Below, in pieces: positions 1 to 6,658 of a DNA stretch of 8,964 bases. Location of the stretch: NCBI GenBank assembly GCA_023484675.1, contig JAMDAP010000137.1:1-8964 (forward strand), given 5' to 3'. Source of the stretch: Bacillota bacterium (GTDB taxonomy: Bacteria > Bacillota_E > Symbiobacteriia > JAMDAP01). The notes beneath the pieces are model-generated. The model saw nothing but the letters and a program-made list of their open reading frames with translations, had not been told where the DNA came from and made no database searches. Both the position numbers and the translations under genes were made by a program. Numbering within the stretch: position 1 is the first letter of the stretch; each line of letters opens with the position of its first letter.

Positions 1-12
1 CTCTTCCGATCT
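1..12 (+). other. Illumina adapter remnant at contig end
   Basis: The first 12 bases, CTCTTCCGATCT, are identical to the 3' end of the standard Illumina TruSeq adapter. They are almost certainly not genomic. Position 13 is therefore the earliest base that can be trusted, and the window begins at a contig end rather than inside a chromosome walk. Confidence 0.9.
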
Positions 13-37
13 CCGCACACCCGCCGGCGCAGTGCCG

Positions 38-64
38 GATGTGGCCTCAGACTGGAGGCTCATC
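38..64 (-). terminator. Hairpin downstream of the GH4 gene, possible terminator
   Basis: GATG pairs with CATC and GCCTC pairs with GAGGC, with a small internal loop and a 6-nt apical loop. The hairpin starts about 16 nt after the minus-strand stop codon of the glycosidase gene. No T-tract follows on the minus strand; another GC-rich inverted repeat (CCGGC...GCCGG, 24-38) comes next. Its role as a terminator is a guess from position. Nothing else is seen between 13 and 79. Confidence 0.3.
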
Positions 65-79
65 CCCACCCCTCCTCGC

Positions 80-1396
80 TTATCGGAACCACTCCTGGGG
101 CAGGTCCTCGCGGTTCGCGTCCAGGAGCGCCTCCAGCATCTCCCGCGCCGTGGACGCACCGGGCACCAGGGGATGGTTGAGCAGGGCCAGGAAGGCCAGG
201 CCGCGGTCGCGGGCCACCGCCGCCTCGACGGTGAGCTGCTCGTAAGCCTTCACCTGCTGCACCAGGCCGCGCACGGCCAGAGGCAGGGGCGAGGCCGCCA
301 GCGGCGTCGCGCCGGCGGCGTCCACCAGGCAGTTGACCTCGACCACCGCGCCCGGCGGCAGGTCGGGGATGGCCCCCTGGTTCAGCACGTTGAGCACCTG
401 CACCGACGGCCGGTTGGTGACCATGGCCTCCATGGTCATCAGGGCCACCTCGGAGTACCAGGCGCCGCCGCGCTGGGAGAGCTGCTCGGGCTTTTGGTAG
501 GTGCCGGCGTCGGCGTAGAGGGCGAAGAGCTCGTCCTCCACCCGCTGCACCACCTCGGCGCGGCTGCCGCGGCCGGACTTGATCGCTTCCTCTTCCTCCT
601 GGCGCATGACCTCGGGGAAGTAGAAGTAGCGCAGGTAGGGCGAGGGGATGGCACCCAGGGCCTGCAGGAAGTCCGTGCCCCAGCTCACCTTGGGGATGTT
701 CTCCAGGATGGCCTTGGCCAGGATGTCGGAGGCGAGCAGTTGGCCCACGATGCTCTTGCCGTCCAGCTTGGCCTCGACCATGAAGCTCAGGTGGTTGAGT
801 CCGGAGAAGGAGCAGTTGAGGCGGCTGGCGTCCACGCCCAGGCCGGCGGCCAGGGCCCGAATGAGGCTGATGGGGACGTTGCACAGGCCCACCACCGGCA
901 CGCTGCCGTAGCGGGCCAGGGCCTCGGTGACGATGCCGGAGGGGTTGGTGAAGTTGAGCAGCCGGGCCTGGGGGCAGAGCTCCCGCATGTCCTTGGCGAT
1001 GTCCAGGGCGATGGGGATGGTGCGCAGGGCGTTCATCATGCCGCCGGGGCCGGTGGTCTCCTGGCCGACGACGCCAAAGCCCAGGGGGATGTGCTCATCG
1101 CGCCGGCGCGCCTTCAGCCCGCCGGCCCGGAACTGGCTGATGACGAAGTCGGCCCCCTCCAGGGCCCGACGGCGGTCCAGGGTGGCGGTGATCGTGGGGT
1201 TCAGGCCGGCATGGGCGAACATGCGGCGGGCGAGGTCGGCGATGATCTCCACCTTGGTGCGGCCGGCTTCCACGTCCACCAGCCGCAGCTCCGCCAGGGG
1301 CAGGGTGTCCCGGCGGGCGATCAGCCCGTCGAGAAGCTCCGGGGTATAGCTGCTGCCGCCGCCGATGACGGTGATCACCAGTCCGCGTCCAGGCAT
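80..1396 (-). CDS. 6-phospho-beta-glucosidase, glycoside hydrolase family 4
   Basis: A 438-aa cytoplasmic enzyme expected to cleave 6-phospho-beta-glucosides by the NAD- and divalent-metal-dependent redox-elimination mechanism of GH4. The N-terminus has the dinucleotide-binding loop GGGSSYTP (about residues 12-19). NPSG follows near 151. CNVP lies near 172-175; its Cys is the metal ligand, and CNVP is the variant typical of 6-phospho-beta-glucosidases rather than alpha-glucosidases or alpha-galactosidases. The metal-binding His is in GLNH (about 202), and a YLRYFY segment (about 254) holds the likely catalytic Tyr. Length is normal for the family. ATG at 1396 is chosen because GGAGGA lies 6 nt upstream; a GTG at 1402 would touch that site. 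The ATG overlaps the stop of the deacetylase gene by one base (TGATG), implying translational coupling. No PTS gene is visible, so the source of the phosphorylated substrate is unknown. Confidence 0.93.
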   Translation of the reverse strand: MPGRGLVITVIGGGSSYTPELLDGLIARRDTLPLAELRLVDVEAGRTKVEIIADLARRMFAHAGLNPTITATLDRRRALEGADFVISQFRAGGLKARRRDEHIPLGFGVVGQETTGPGGMMNALRTIPIALDIAKDMRELCPQARLLNFTNPSGIVTEALARYGSVPVVGLCNVPISLIRALAAGLGVDASRLNCSFSGLNHLSFMVEAKLDGKSIVGQLLASDILAKAILENIPKVSWGTDFLQALGAIPSPYLRYFYFPEVMRQEEEEAIKSGRGSRAEVVQRVEDELFALYADAGTYQKPEQLSQRGGAWYSEVALMTMEAMVTNRPSVQVLNVLNQGAIPDLPPGAVVEVNCLVDAAGATPLAASPLPLAVRGLVQQVKAYEQLTVEAAVARDRGLAFLALLNHPLVPGASTAREMLEALLDANREDLPQEWFR

Positions 1397-2136
1397 CAGC
1401 ACTCCTCCGCGTCGGGATTGTAGTGCAGGTGGGTCGGGGTCAGCACTTTAAAGGCCTCCGCGTATGGCGCGCCGATCTTCCGGCCGTAGTCGGCGTCGCG
1501 GACGTGCAGGTAGGCCGTGTATCGCTGCAGGGCCTCGGGCGGGAACTGGCTCCGGTGGGAGGCCAGGGCCGCCAGTTTGCGGTCAAACTGCTGCGTGACG
1601 TCCACGTAGGTATTGGACCGGTGGGTCTGGGCCAGGGCCACGGCCGGCACCTCGTGGGGCTCGCTGCCCGGGGCGAAGCGGGACAAGGGGGCAAAAAGGG
1701 CCGCCGCCAGGACCAGCCGGCCGGTCCGAAGGTGGTCGGGATGGGCCTCATAGGGGATGAAGGGATCGATAGTCATCACCAGATCAGGCTTGATCTGCCG
1801 GATCAGGCCGATGACCCGGTCGCGCACCTCGTCCGTCTCGGGCAGCTCGCCATCGGCGTAGGGCAGCCAGACCAGGTCCTGCACGCCGGTGTGCTTTGCC
1901 GCCGCTGCCTGTTCGGCCCGGCGGGTCTCGGCCAGGGCCGTCGGGTCGGCCGCGGGGTCGTTGGTGCCCTTGCTGCCGTCGGTCATCGTCACCAGGGTGA
2001 TGCGCGCGCCGCCGCCCGTAAGCCGGGCCAGGGTGCCGCCGGCGGCGATGTCGAGGTCGTCGGGGTGGGGCTGGAAGCAGAGGACATTCTTCGCCGCAAG
2101 CAGGTTGGGGATGGGCAGGATGCTGCTGAGATCCAA
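1396..2136 (-). CDS. PIG-L/LmbE family N-acetylglucosamine-type deacetylase
   Basis: A predicted zinc-dependent deacetylase of the PIG-L (LmbE, BshB-like) family, about 246 aa. These enzymes remove the N-acetyl group from GlcNAc-containing small molecules such as GlcNAc-malate, diacetylchitobiose or GlcNAc-PI. The metal-binding PHPDD motif lies near residues 23-27 and a second EAHPDH motif near 131-135, both as expected. The reading frame is open back to a TTG at 2226. I prefer the TTG at 2136 because GAGG lies 8 nt upstream, family homology starts soon after, and the extra 30 residues look non-homologous. It is the first gene of a two-gene operon with the GH4 glycosidase and diverges from the GPH symporter, which suggests work on an imported amino-sugar or glucoside disaccharide. 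The exact substrate cannot be read from the sequence, and a bacillithiol-type role is not excluded. Confidence 0.88.
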   Translation of the reverse strand: MDLSSILPIPNLLAAKNVLCFQPHPDDLDIAAGGTLARLTGGGARITLVTMTDGSKGTNDPAADPTALAETRRAEQAAAAKHTGVQDLVWLPYADGELPETDEVRDRVIGLIRQIKPDLVMTIDPFIPYEAHPDHLRTGRLVLAAALFAPLSRFAPGSEPHEVPAVALAQTHRSNTYVDVTQQFDRKLAALASHRSQFPPEALQRYTAYLHVRDADYGRKIGAPYAEAFKVLTPTHLHYNPDAEEC

Positions 2137-2231
2137 GGAAACCGCCTCACTTCTGCCAGGGGTTTGCAGGCTGGGTGGCCAGTCGGCAAAGGATTGCCGC
2201 CGGCCACTGGCGAAAGAATACGACAAATTCG

Positions 2232-2281
2232 GCGGGGCTACCTCCTCAGCGGGCCTACCTGCTCAGCGGGGCTACCTGCGC
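2232..2281. repeat. Three tandem 17-bp repeats between divergent genes
   Basis: The units GCGGGGCTACCTCCTCA (2232-2248), GCGGGCCTACCTGCTCA (2249-2265) and GCGGGGCTACCTGCGC (2266-2281, one base short) are nearly identical. They end just before the ribosome binding site of the symporter. A period of 17 bp is not a whole number of helical turns, which argues mildly against a same-face operator array. They could be slippage products, regulator half-sites, or pieces of the 5' untranslated region of either divergent transcript. Confidence 0.75.
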
Positions 2282-2295
2282 GGAGGTGCAAACGG

Positions 2296-3612
2296 GTGAA
2301 AACCAAGCGGCGCGACGTCATGTACAGCATGGGCAACCTGAGTTCCGGGCTGGCCGGGCAGGCGGTGGGAACCTTCGCCATCTTCTACTATACCGACAGG
2401 CTGCACGTGCCGGTGGAACTGATCAGCCTGGCCATGGTTCTCTACGGCATCTGGAACGCCATCAACGACCCGCTGTTCGGGCAAATCTCCGATCGCACCC
2501 GCACCCGCTGGGGGCGGCGCATCCCCTACGTCCGGTTCCTGTCCCTGCCGCTGGCCGTGGCCTTCGCCCTGCTGTGGATGCCCCCGTTCAGGGCCGGGAG
2601 CGCCATGCCGCTCTTCTGGTACTACATCGTGATGATGTTCCTCTTCGACAGCCTGTTCACCTTCGTGATCCTCAACTGGACCGCCCTCTTCCCGGAGATG
2701 TACTCGTCTCTCGAAGAGCGCACCCGGGTCTCGGCCTGGCGGCAGGTGCTGGGGATCGTCGGCATGGTGCTGGGCATCGCCGTCCCGCCCCTGATTTACG
2801 GCACCCTGGGCTGGCCGGCCATGGGCCTGATCTTTGGCGTGTTCATCGCCCTGGGCCTGATGCTGTCGCTGGCCGGCAGCCACGAGAACCCGGAGTTCGC
2901 CGCTGAACCAGCCCTGCCCTTCGGGCAGGCGCTCAAGGCCACCTTCGCCAACTGGTCGTTTCTCAGCTATGTGCTGGCCAGCATGATGATCCAGTTCACC
3001 TTCACCATGCTCACGGCCACCTTGCCTTTCTATGCCAAGTACGTGCTGGGCGTGTCCGAGGCCCAGACGTCCCTGCTCCTGGGCGCCATCTTCGCCGTGG
3101 CCCTGCCGATGATCTACGTCTGGTCCCGGCTGACCACTCGCTACGGAGCGCGACGGGCGCTGATATTGGCCGTGCTCGCCTACGGGCTCCTCCTCATCCC
3201 CCTGCTGTTCGTCCACAACCTCTTACAGGCGGTCCTGACCACCGCCCTGCTGGGCATCGGCATCGCCGGCATCCTGCTGCTGTTGGACGTCCTGATTGCC
3301 GACGTCATCGATGAGGACGAACTGAAGACCGGAGTCCGCCGCGAGGGCATGTACTTTGGCGTCAACGGCTTTCTGATCCGACTCGGTATCTCGCTGCAGG
3401 CAGTGATGATGGGCTTCGTCCTGAAGCGGACCGGCTACAACCCGGCCCTGGCGATGCAGCCTGCCGCCGCCGTCTGGGGCCTGCGGGTGCTGGTCGGCGT
3501 CATTCCCATTGTGGGCTTGCTGATCGCCCTGGCCTTGCTCCGGGCCTACCCCCTGGACGGGGCGCGCCTGCAAGAGGTGCGGAACACCCTGCGTGGCAAG
3601 CGCGCTGCGTAA
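2296..3612 (+). CDS. GPH-family sugar:cation symporter (MFS superfamily)
   Basis: A 438-aa polytopic inner-membrane protein with about 12 hydrophobic segments, resembling the glycoside-pentoside-hexuronide:cation symporters (MelB, XynB, UidB type). The start is diagnostic: YSMGNLSSGL...FYYTD in helix I, then the helix II-loop signature NDPLFGQISDRTRTRWGRR (about 57-75). In MelB the Asp residues of helix II take part in cation and sugar binding; N54 and D58 lie in the matching place here. The frame is open far upstream, antisense to the deacetylase gene, but the real start is the GTG at 2296, with GGAGGTG 7 nt upstream. Length is normal. The gene diverges from the deacetylase-glycosidase pair, so it probably brings in their substrate by cation symport. 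This importer would leave the sugar unphosphorylated, a mismatch with a phospho-glucosidase unless a kinase acts elsewhere. Confidence 0.92.
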   Translation: MKTKRRDVMYSMGNLSSGLAGQAVGTFAIFYYTDRLHVPVELISLAMVLYGIWNAINDPLFGQISDRTRTRWGRRIPYVRFLSLPLAVAFALLWMPPFRAGSAMPLFWYYIVMMFLFDSLFTFVILNWTALFPEMYSSLEERTRVSAWRQVLGIVGMVLGIAVPPLIYGTLGWPAMGLIFGVFIALGLMLSLAGSHENPEFAAEPALPFGQALKATFANWSFLSYVLASMMIQFTFTMLTATLPFYAKYVLGVSEAQTSLLLGAIFAVALPMIYVWSRLTTRYGARRALILAVLAYGLLLIPLLFVHNLLQAVLTTALLGIGIAGILLLLDVLIADVIDEDELKTGVRREGMYFGVNGFLIRLGISLQAVMMGFVLKRTGYNPALAMQPAAAVWGLRVLVGVIPIVGLLIALALLRAYPLDGARLQEVRNTLRGKRAA

Positions 3613-3644
3613 CGCCTGGTTTCCGTTGCCTTAGAGCCACAAGA

Positions 3645-3668
3645 AGGCCGGCTCAGACGAGCCGGCCT
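3645..3668. terminator. Rho-independent terminator, probably bidirectional
   Basis: AGGCCGGCTC and GAGCCGGCCT form a perfect 10-bp stem around the 4-nt loop AGAC. A T-rich stretch follows on the plus strand, and the minus strand reads TTCTTGTGG after the stem. It sits 32 nt after the symporter stop and 17 nt beyond the stop of the convergent tetR gene, so it can serve both. Confidence 0.85.
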
Positions 3669-3685
3669 ATCATTTGTCGTTCTTC

Positions 3686-4525
3686 TTAGGGTCTGGCCCC
3701 GTGCAGAAACATCCGCACGGCCCGCTCCGCCATCGCCCTCTCCTCGCGGTCGAGCCTATGCCCAGAGGATGCCGGCCTGTCCCCCGGTGAGGCGGGCGAC
3801 GCAGCCGCCAGCACACGGTTCAGCACCACCCAGGAGAAGAGCATGCCCACCCAGGCCTGGGCCATGGGTCGGAGCCGGGCCTTGGAGCCGAACCCGGAAC
3901 GCTCCAGGGCCTCCGCCACTAGCCCTGAGCCCCGCTCCACCGCCGACGTGAGAAAGGCGGCCGAGACCTCCGGGTTCCGTCCCCCTTCGGCGAGGACGAT
4001 GCGTACGAGATTCAGCCGGTCCGGGTCGCGGTACATCCGTAGAAACCGGGTGGCCACCCAAAGGAGAAGGGCCTCGGGATCGGAGGAAACGCCTTCCCTT
4101 GTCTTGGCGTTGAGCAACTCGCTAATATCCGCCATGACGGGGGTGGTGCTCAGAACAGAGGAGAAGAGATGCTCCTTGGAGGCAAAGTAGCCGTAGAGGG
4201 CAGCTTTGGAGACGCCCACCGCCTGCGCCACGTCGTCCATGGTGGCCCCGGCATAGCCCTTCTGGCTGAACACGAACAGGGCGGCCTGCAGGATCTCCCG
4301 TTTTCGCGCCTCGATCCGGGGGGAAGGGAAGTCAAGGTCGGGCCGGCCCAGTGCCTCGAAGAGATCACGTTTGCCGGGGAAGTAATGGTACAGGGCCGCG
4401 GCGGTGACGCCCGCCCGGCGGGCGATGGCAGCCATGGTGCTCCCCTCGTAGCCATGCTCGTGGAAGGATGCCAGGGCCGCTTCCAGGATGCGGTCGCGGG
4501 TGGGTTTTTGGCCTCGCTTGGACAA
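3686..4525 (-). CDS. TetR-family regulator with two tandem DNA-binding domains
   Basis: A 279-aa predicted repressor, against the usual 190-220 aa. It carries two complete TetR N-terminal helix-turn-helix domains in a row. The first spans about residues 10-58 (ILEAALASFHEHGYEGSTM, then GVTAAALYHYFPGKRDLF). The second spans about 74-124 (ILQAALFVFSQKGYAGATM, then GVSKAALYGYFASKEHLF). The YxYF recognition-helix ends are 65 residues apart. A single C-terminal ligand and dimerisation domain follows. The start is TTG at 4525 with GGAGGAG about 10 nt upstream; this is also where family homology begins. It is the last gene of the operon headed by the ABC fragments, 33 nt after the permease stop, so autoregulation of an efflux operon is the natural reading. 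Unlike its upstream neighbours it looks intact. Ligand unknown. Confidence 0.92.
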   Translation of the reverse strand: MSKRGQKPTRDRILEAALASFHEHGYEGSTMAAIARRAGVTAAALYHYFPGKRDLFEALGRPDLDFPSPRIEARKREILQAALFVFSQKGYAGATMDDVAQAVGVSKAALYGYFASKEHLFSSVLSTTPVMADISELLNAKTREGVSSDPEALLLWVATRFLRMYRDPDRLNLVRIVLAEGGRNPEVSAAFLTSAVERGSGLVAEALERSGFGSKARLRPMAQAWVGMLFSWVVLNRVLAAASPASPGDRPASSGHRLDREERAMAERAVRMFLHGARP

Positions 4526-4558
4526 GGTTGAGGTTCTCCTCCTTATGCGGACCGACCG

Positions 4559-5677
4559 TCACCCCAGGACAAACTTCCGCCGCACCGTCGCCGCCAGGGC
4601 GGTCAGGGTCAGGAGCAAGGCCACGGTTAGGTAGCCGGCATTTGCCCAGACGGCCGCCCAGTCGCCCGTGAGTAGCAAGCCGCGGAGCCCCTCCTGGGCG
4701 TAGGTGATGGGCAGGAAGGCGGCGATGCCCTGGATCACCCGGTTATAGGCCTTGAGCGACCCCAGGCTGCCGCTGAGAAACCAGGAGGTCACGCCGAACA
4801 CCATCGACAGGGCGGCGGCAGGCATGTAGCGCCGCACAAAGAGGCCGATGATCAGGCCCAGGTTCACATAGGTGAAGGCAGCGAGCACCGCCAGTAGGAC
4901 GAACCCTGCCAGGCCGCCGAGTAAGGGTAGCCCGGTGAGCAGGTGCAGGGTGGTCAGCATCAGGAGGCCGCTGAGCACAGCCCCGAGGACGGCATAGAGG
5001 ATCTTGGCCGCCAGGATGTAGGGCAGCGGGCGCGGCGACAAGAGCAGGGTTTTGATGGTCTGAGACCGGTACTCGCTGAGCAGACCGTTGAATCCGTTGA
5101 ACATGCCTGCCAACACGATGGCCAGGCCCGTCAGCCCCACGCCGATGGAGTCGATCCAGCTGATCTTGACGCCGGCCTCGTGCCGTTCCTCAAAGGTAAC
5201 GCGGATATCCGGGTAGGCCTCATCGTAGAGGCCGGCCAGGGCTTCGTTCAGGTACAGCCTGACGTTTTTGGCGAAGTCGGAGTTGTAGTTATCGATAGCC
5301 AGGAGCAGAGAGCCCTCCTGCCTCTTCTGCAGGCGTTCCCCAAACCCCTCCGGGATGGTCAGCCACACCAGGGAGCGGTGCTCGGAAAAAATTCGCTCTC
5401 CCTCCTCCCGCCCCACCTCCGTGACGCGGAAGTACTTGCCCCCCAGTTGCGAATCCTTGGACCCGATCAGCTGCACCAGGCGCGCCGAGGCCGGGCTCTG
5501 GTCCAGGTCGGTCACGGCGATGCCGATGGCCGATCCCTTGCCAAAGATCAGGTTGGGGCGCGAACCGCCATGGGGTTCTGCCAGGGATCGAACCCGTGGA
5601 CCCGCACCGTCCCCGAAGTGGCGGGCACGAGGCCGGATATCATGTTGAGCGTCGATGGCGGCAGGCAACGGCAGCAC
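4559..5677 (-). CDS. ABC-2 type export permease, N-terminally truncated, probably broken
   Basis: Residues from about 41 onward match an ABC-2 (YhgE/DrrB-like) permease: AVTDLDQSPAS begins the external domain (about 54-64), the domain runs to about 170, and five hydrophobic segments follow (about 177-200, 219-246, 255-280, 286-305, 345-365), ending in RRKFVLG. The family's first membrane helix, normally just before the IAVTDLDQ stretch, is missing. The first 40 residues of this frame (GTG at 5677) are a shifted-frame reading of an ABC ATPase fragment and have no permease character. No in-frame start with a good ribosome binding site lies near the true homology boundary (about 5560). The gene was probably cotranscribed with an ATPase and the TetR gene. 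As it stands it is unlikely to make a working exporter half. An assembly error at the junction is the alternative. Confidence 0.8.
   Translation of the reverse strand: MLPLPAAIDAQHDIRPRARHFGDGAGPRVRSLAEPHGGSRPNLIFGKGSAIGIAVTDLDQSPASARLVQLIGSKDSQLGGKYFRVTEVGREEGERIFSEHRSLVWLTIPEGFGERLQKRQEGSLLLAIDNYNSDFAKNVRLYLNEALAGLYDEAYPDIRVTFEERHEAGVKISWIDSIGVGLTGLAIVLAGMFNGFNGLLSEYRSQTIKTLLLSPRPLPYILAAKILYAVLGAVLSGLLMLTTLHLLTGLPLLGGLAGFVLLAVLAAFTYVNLGLIIGLFVRRYMPAAALSMVFGVTSWFLSGSLGSLKAYNRVIQGIAAFLPITYAQEGLRGLLLTGDWAAVWANAGYLTVALLLTLTALAATVRRKFVLG
5548..5655 (-). pseudogene. Fragment of an ABC transporter ATP-binding protein
   Basis: In the frame starting at 5655, one base off the permease frame, the minus strand reads STLNMISGLVPATSG, then TVRVHGFDPWQNPMAVRA, then a stop at 5550-5548. 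This is the stretch right after the P-loop Lys of export-type ABC ATPases (GKSTLLxxIxGLxxPTSGxVxVxGxD). The glycine-rich P-loop itself, the Q-loop, signature, Walker B and H-loop are absent. Homology breaks off at about 5556, exactly where the permease homology begins in another frame. The fragment lies between a good promoter and the permease, in the usual gene order of such operons, so two deletions seem to have removed both its ends and the start of the permease gene. Confidence 0.75.
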
Positions 5678-5700
5678 CCCCAGGTGTAGTGAACGTCTTG

Positions 5701-5714
5701 TTACCGACTGGTCA
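5701..5714. promoter_or_regulatory. Candidate TetR-type operator
   Basis: TTACCGACTGGTCA is an imperfect palindrome: TTACC and GGTCA are inverted halves with one mismatch, around GACT. It lies just downstream of the predicted transcription start of the minus-strand promoter (-10 at 5730-5725), where a bound repressor would block transcription. Size, symmetry and place suit the TetR regulator encoded at the end of the same operon. Binding is inference. Confidence 0.5.
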
Positions 5715-5724
5715 TCTGCTATTT

Positions 5725-5752
5725 ATTATCAACCTGTGGCGAATGTTGTCAA
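5725..5752 (-). promoter_or_regulatory. Sigma-70 type promoter of the ABC/tetR operon
   Basis: On the minus strand TTGACA (5752-5747) is followed after 16 nt by GATAAT (5730-5725). The -35 box is perfect and the -10 box differs at one base. Transcription would start near 5718 and run into the ATPase fragment, permease and tetR. It is the strongest promoter match in the window. Confidence 0.8.
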
Positions 5753-5875
5753 GTGGGTCCGGGTTGGGGCTGCCCGGGGCCCGCACCAGGACAAATTTCT
5801 TCCTTCGTCGTAAGAAAGGGTTCGGGGAATCGAAGTCCAATTAACCAGGTGGAGGCCTGAGGTGAGCCTGTTGGG

Positions 5876-6382
5876 ATGGGGGACCGGCTGATGCTGAAAT
5901 ACACCATTTGCTTTGTACGCCGCGGAGATCAGGTGCTGCTGCTCAATCGGAGCCGCGCTCCCTGGATGGGCATGTGGAACGGGGTCGGGGGCAAGATCGA
6001 AGCAGGCGAGTCTCCTCTCCAGGGCATCCTGCGCGAGGTCCGGGAGGAAACGGGCATCGAGCTCAAGGCGGCTCGGTTCGCCGGGATCGTCACCTGGACC
6101 GTTGACGGTGGCCGGCCCGACGGCATGTACGCCTTTGTAGCCGACGTTTCGGAGAACCTCGACTACCCGACGCCGCGGGCGGTGGACGAGGGCGTGCTGG
6201 ATTGGAAGGATCTCACCTGGGTGCTGAACTCGGATAACCTGGGCGTGGTCAGCCTTTTGCCTCGCTACCTGCCGGCAATGCTGGCGGGCGTAGCCGGCCG
6301 CGAGCACCACTTCATCTTCAACGCCGACCGCAAGACCGAGTACGTGCTGAGGCCGCTGCCCGCGGAGAACCCACCTGCTTGA
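5876..6382 (+). CDS. Nudix hydrolase, MutT/8-oxo-dGTP diphosphatase-like
   Basis: A 168-aa protein with a perfect Nudix box, G-x5-E-x7-REVREETGI (about residues 39-61). The paired Glu residues of REVREE bind the metal that drives pyrophosphate hydrolysis of a nucleoside diphosphate linked to another group. The N-terminus (YTICFVRRGDQVLLLNR, then GMWNGVGGKIEAGES) resembles MutT-like 8-oxo-dGTP diphosphatases of Firmicutes. Sanitising oxidised nucleotides is the likely role, but Nudix substrate calls from sequence are weak. Two starts are possible: ATG at 5876 (GAGGTGA 10 nt upstream) and ATG at 5891 (GGGGGA 7 nt upstream), the second matching the usual family start MLKYT. The gene is intact. 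It diverges from the ABC/tetR promoter and converges with the acetyltransferase remnant. No clear terminator follows. Confidence 0.9.
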   Translation: MGDRLMLKYTICFVRRGDQVLLLNRSRAPWMGMWNGVGGKIEAGESPLQGILREVREETGIELKAARFAGIVTWTVDGGRPDGMYAFVADVSENLDYPTPRAVDEGVLDWKDLTWVLNSDNLGVVSLLPRYLPAMLAGVAGREHHFIFNADRKTEYVLRPLPAENPPA

Positions 6383-6385
6383 AAC

Positions 6386-6628
6386 CCCAGTCCAGTCGAG
6401 GAGCAGCTCAAACATCCAGAACTCACGGCCTTCGTCGTCGGTGCCTGAACCGCTCAGGCGAAAACCAGCTCCCTCAAAAAGGCGGCGGGATCGCGTATTG
6501 TACTGGAAGACGCTCTTCACCTTGAGCCTCTGCCACCCCCACTTCCCTGGCTCATGGACCGCGCGTCGCTTCATTGCCTCGGGCCAATCCCGAGATGTCC
6601 AAAGTGCAGCATAGTGTTGTATAATCAA
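6386..6628 (-). pseudogene. C-terminal remnant of a GNAT acetyltransferase
   Basis: The minus strand encodes KVKSVFQYNTRSRRLFEGAG, then FRLSGSGTDDEGREFWMFEL. This is the acetyl-CoA-binding C-terminal pattern of GNAT enzymes (N-x-R-S-x-x-L-F-E-x-A-G-F, then a final beta strand). The N-terminal half of the fold, with the R/Q-x-x-G-x-G/A loop, is missing. The frame opens with a TTG at 6628 with no clear ribosome binding site. On the other side the original stop is gone, and the frame runs on antisense through the Nudix gene, which is not real coding. So both ends are lost. The boundaries given are approximate. Confidence 0.6.
6596..6625 (+). promoter_or_regulatory. Possible promoter of the glutaredoxin gene
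   Basis: A perfect TATAAT lies at 6620-6625, 33 nt before the GTG start at 6659. The best -35 candidate, TGTCCA at 6596-6601 (spacing 18), matches only half of TTGACA. The -10 box is convincing and the -35 is weak. Confidence 0.5.
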
Positions 6629-6658
6629 GCCTTAAGAGCTCCCCTAAGGAGGCGTCCC

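Noticed and set aside
32..2295. Long plus-strand open frames over 32-1423 and 1423-2295
   Set aside because: They lie antisense to clear GH4 and deacetylase genes and have the Gln/Gly/Ala/His-rich composition of GC-rich shadow frames. The second is just the open 5' extension of the symporter frame.
4551..4561. Second operator ACCGACCGTCA before tetR
   Set aside because: It needs a one-base gap to match the 5701 site, has poor symmetry, and overlaps the permease stop. It is kept only as a remark.
5584..5595. tRNA T-arm-like string (GGGTTCGATCCC on the minus strand)
   Set aside because: It encodes GFDP of the ABC ATPase fragment. No anticodon or D arm lies at the right distance, and the acceptor pairing does not work.
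5795..5818. Inverted repeat TTTCTT...AAGAAA upstream of the Nudix gene
   Set aside because: The stem is only 6 bp and A/T-rich with no T-tract. There is no reason to call it a terminator or operator.
5729..6385. Minus-strand frame continuing from the GNAT remnant
   Set aside because: It is antisense to the intact Nudix gene and shows no homology there.
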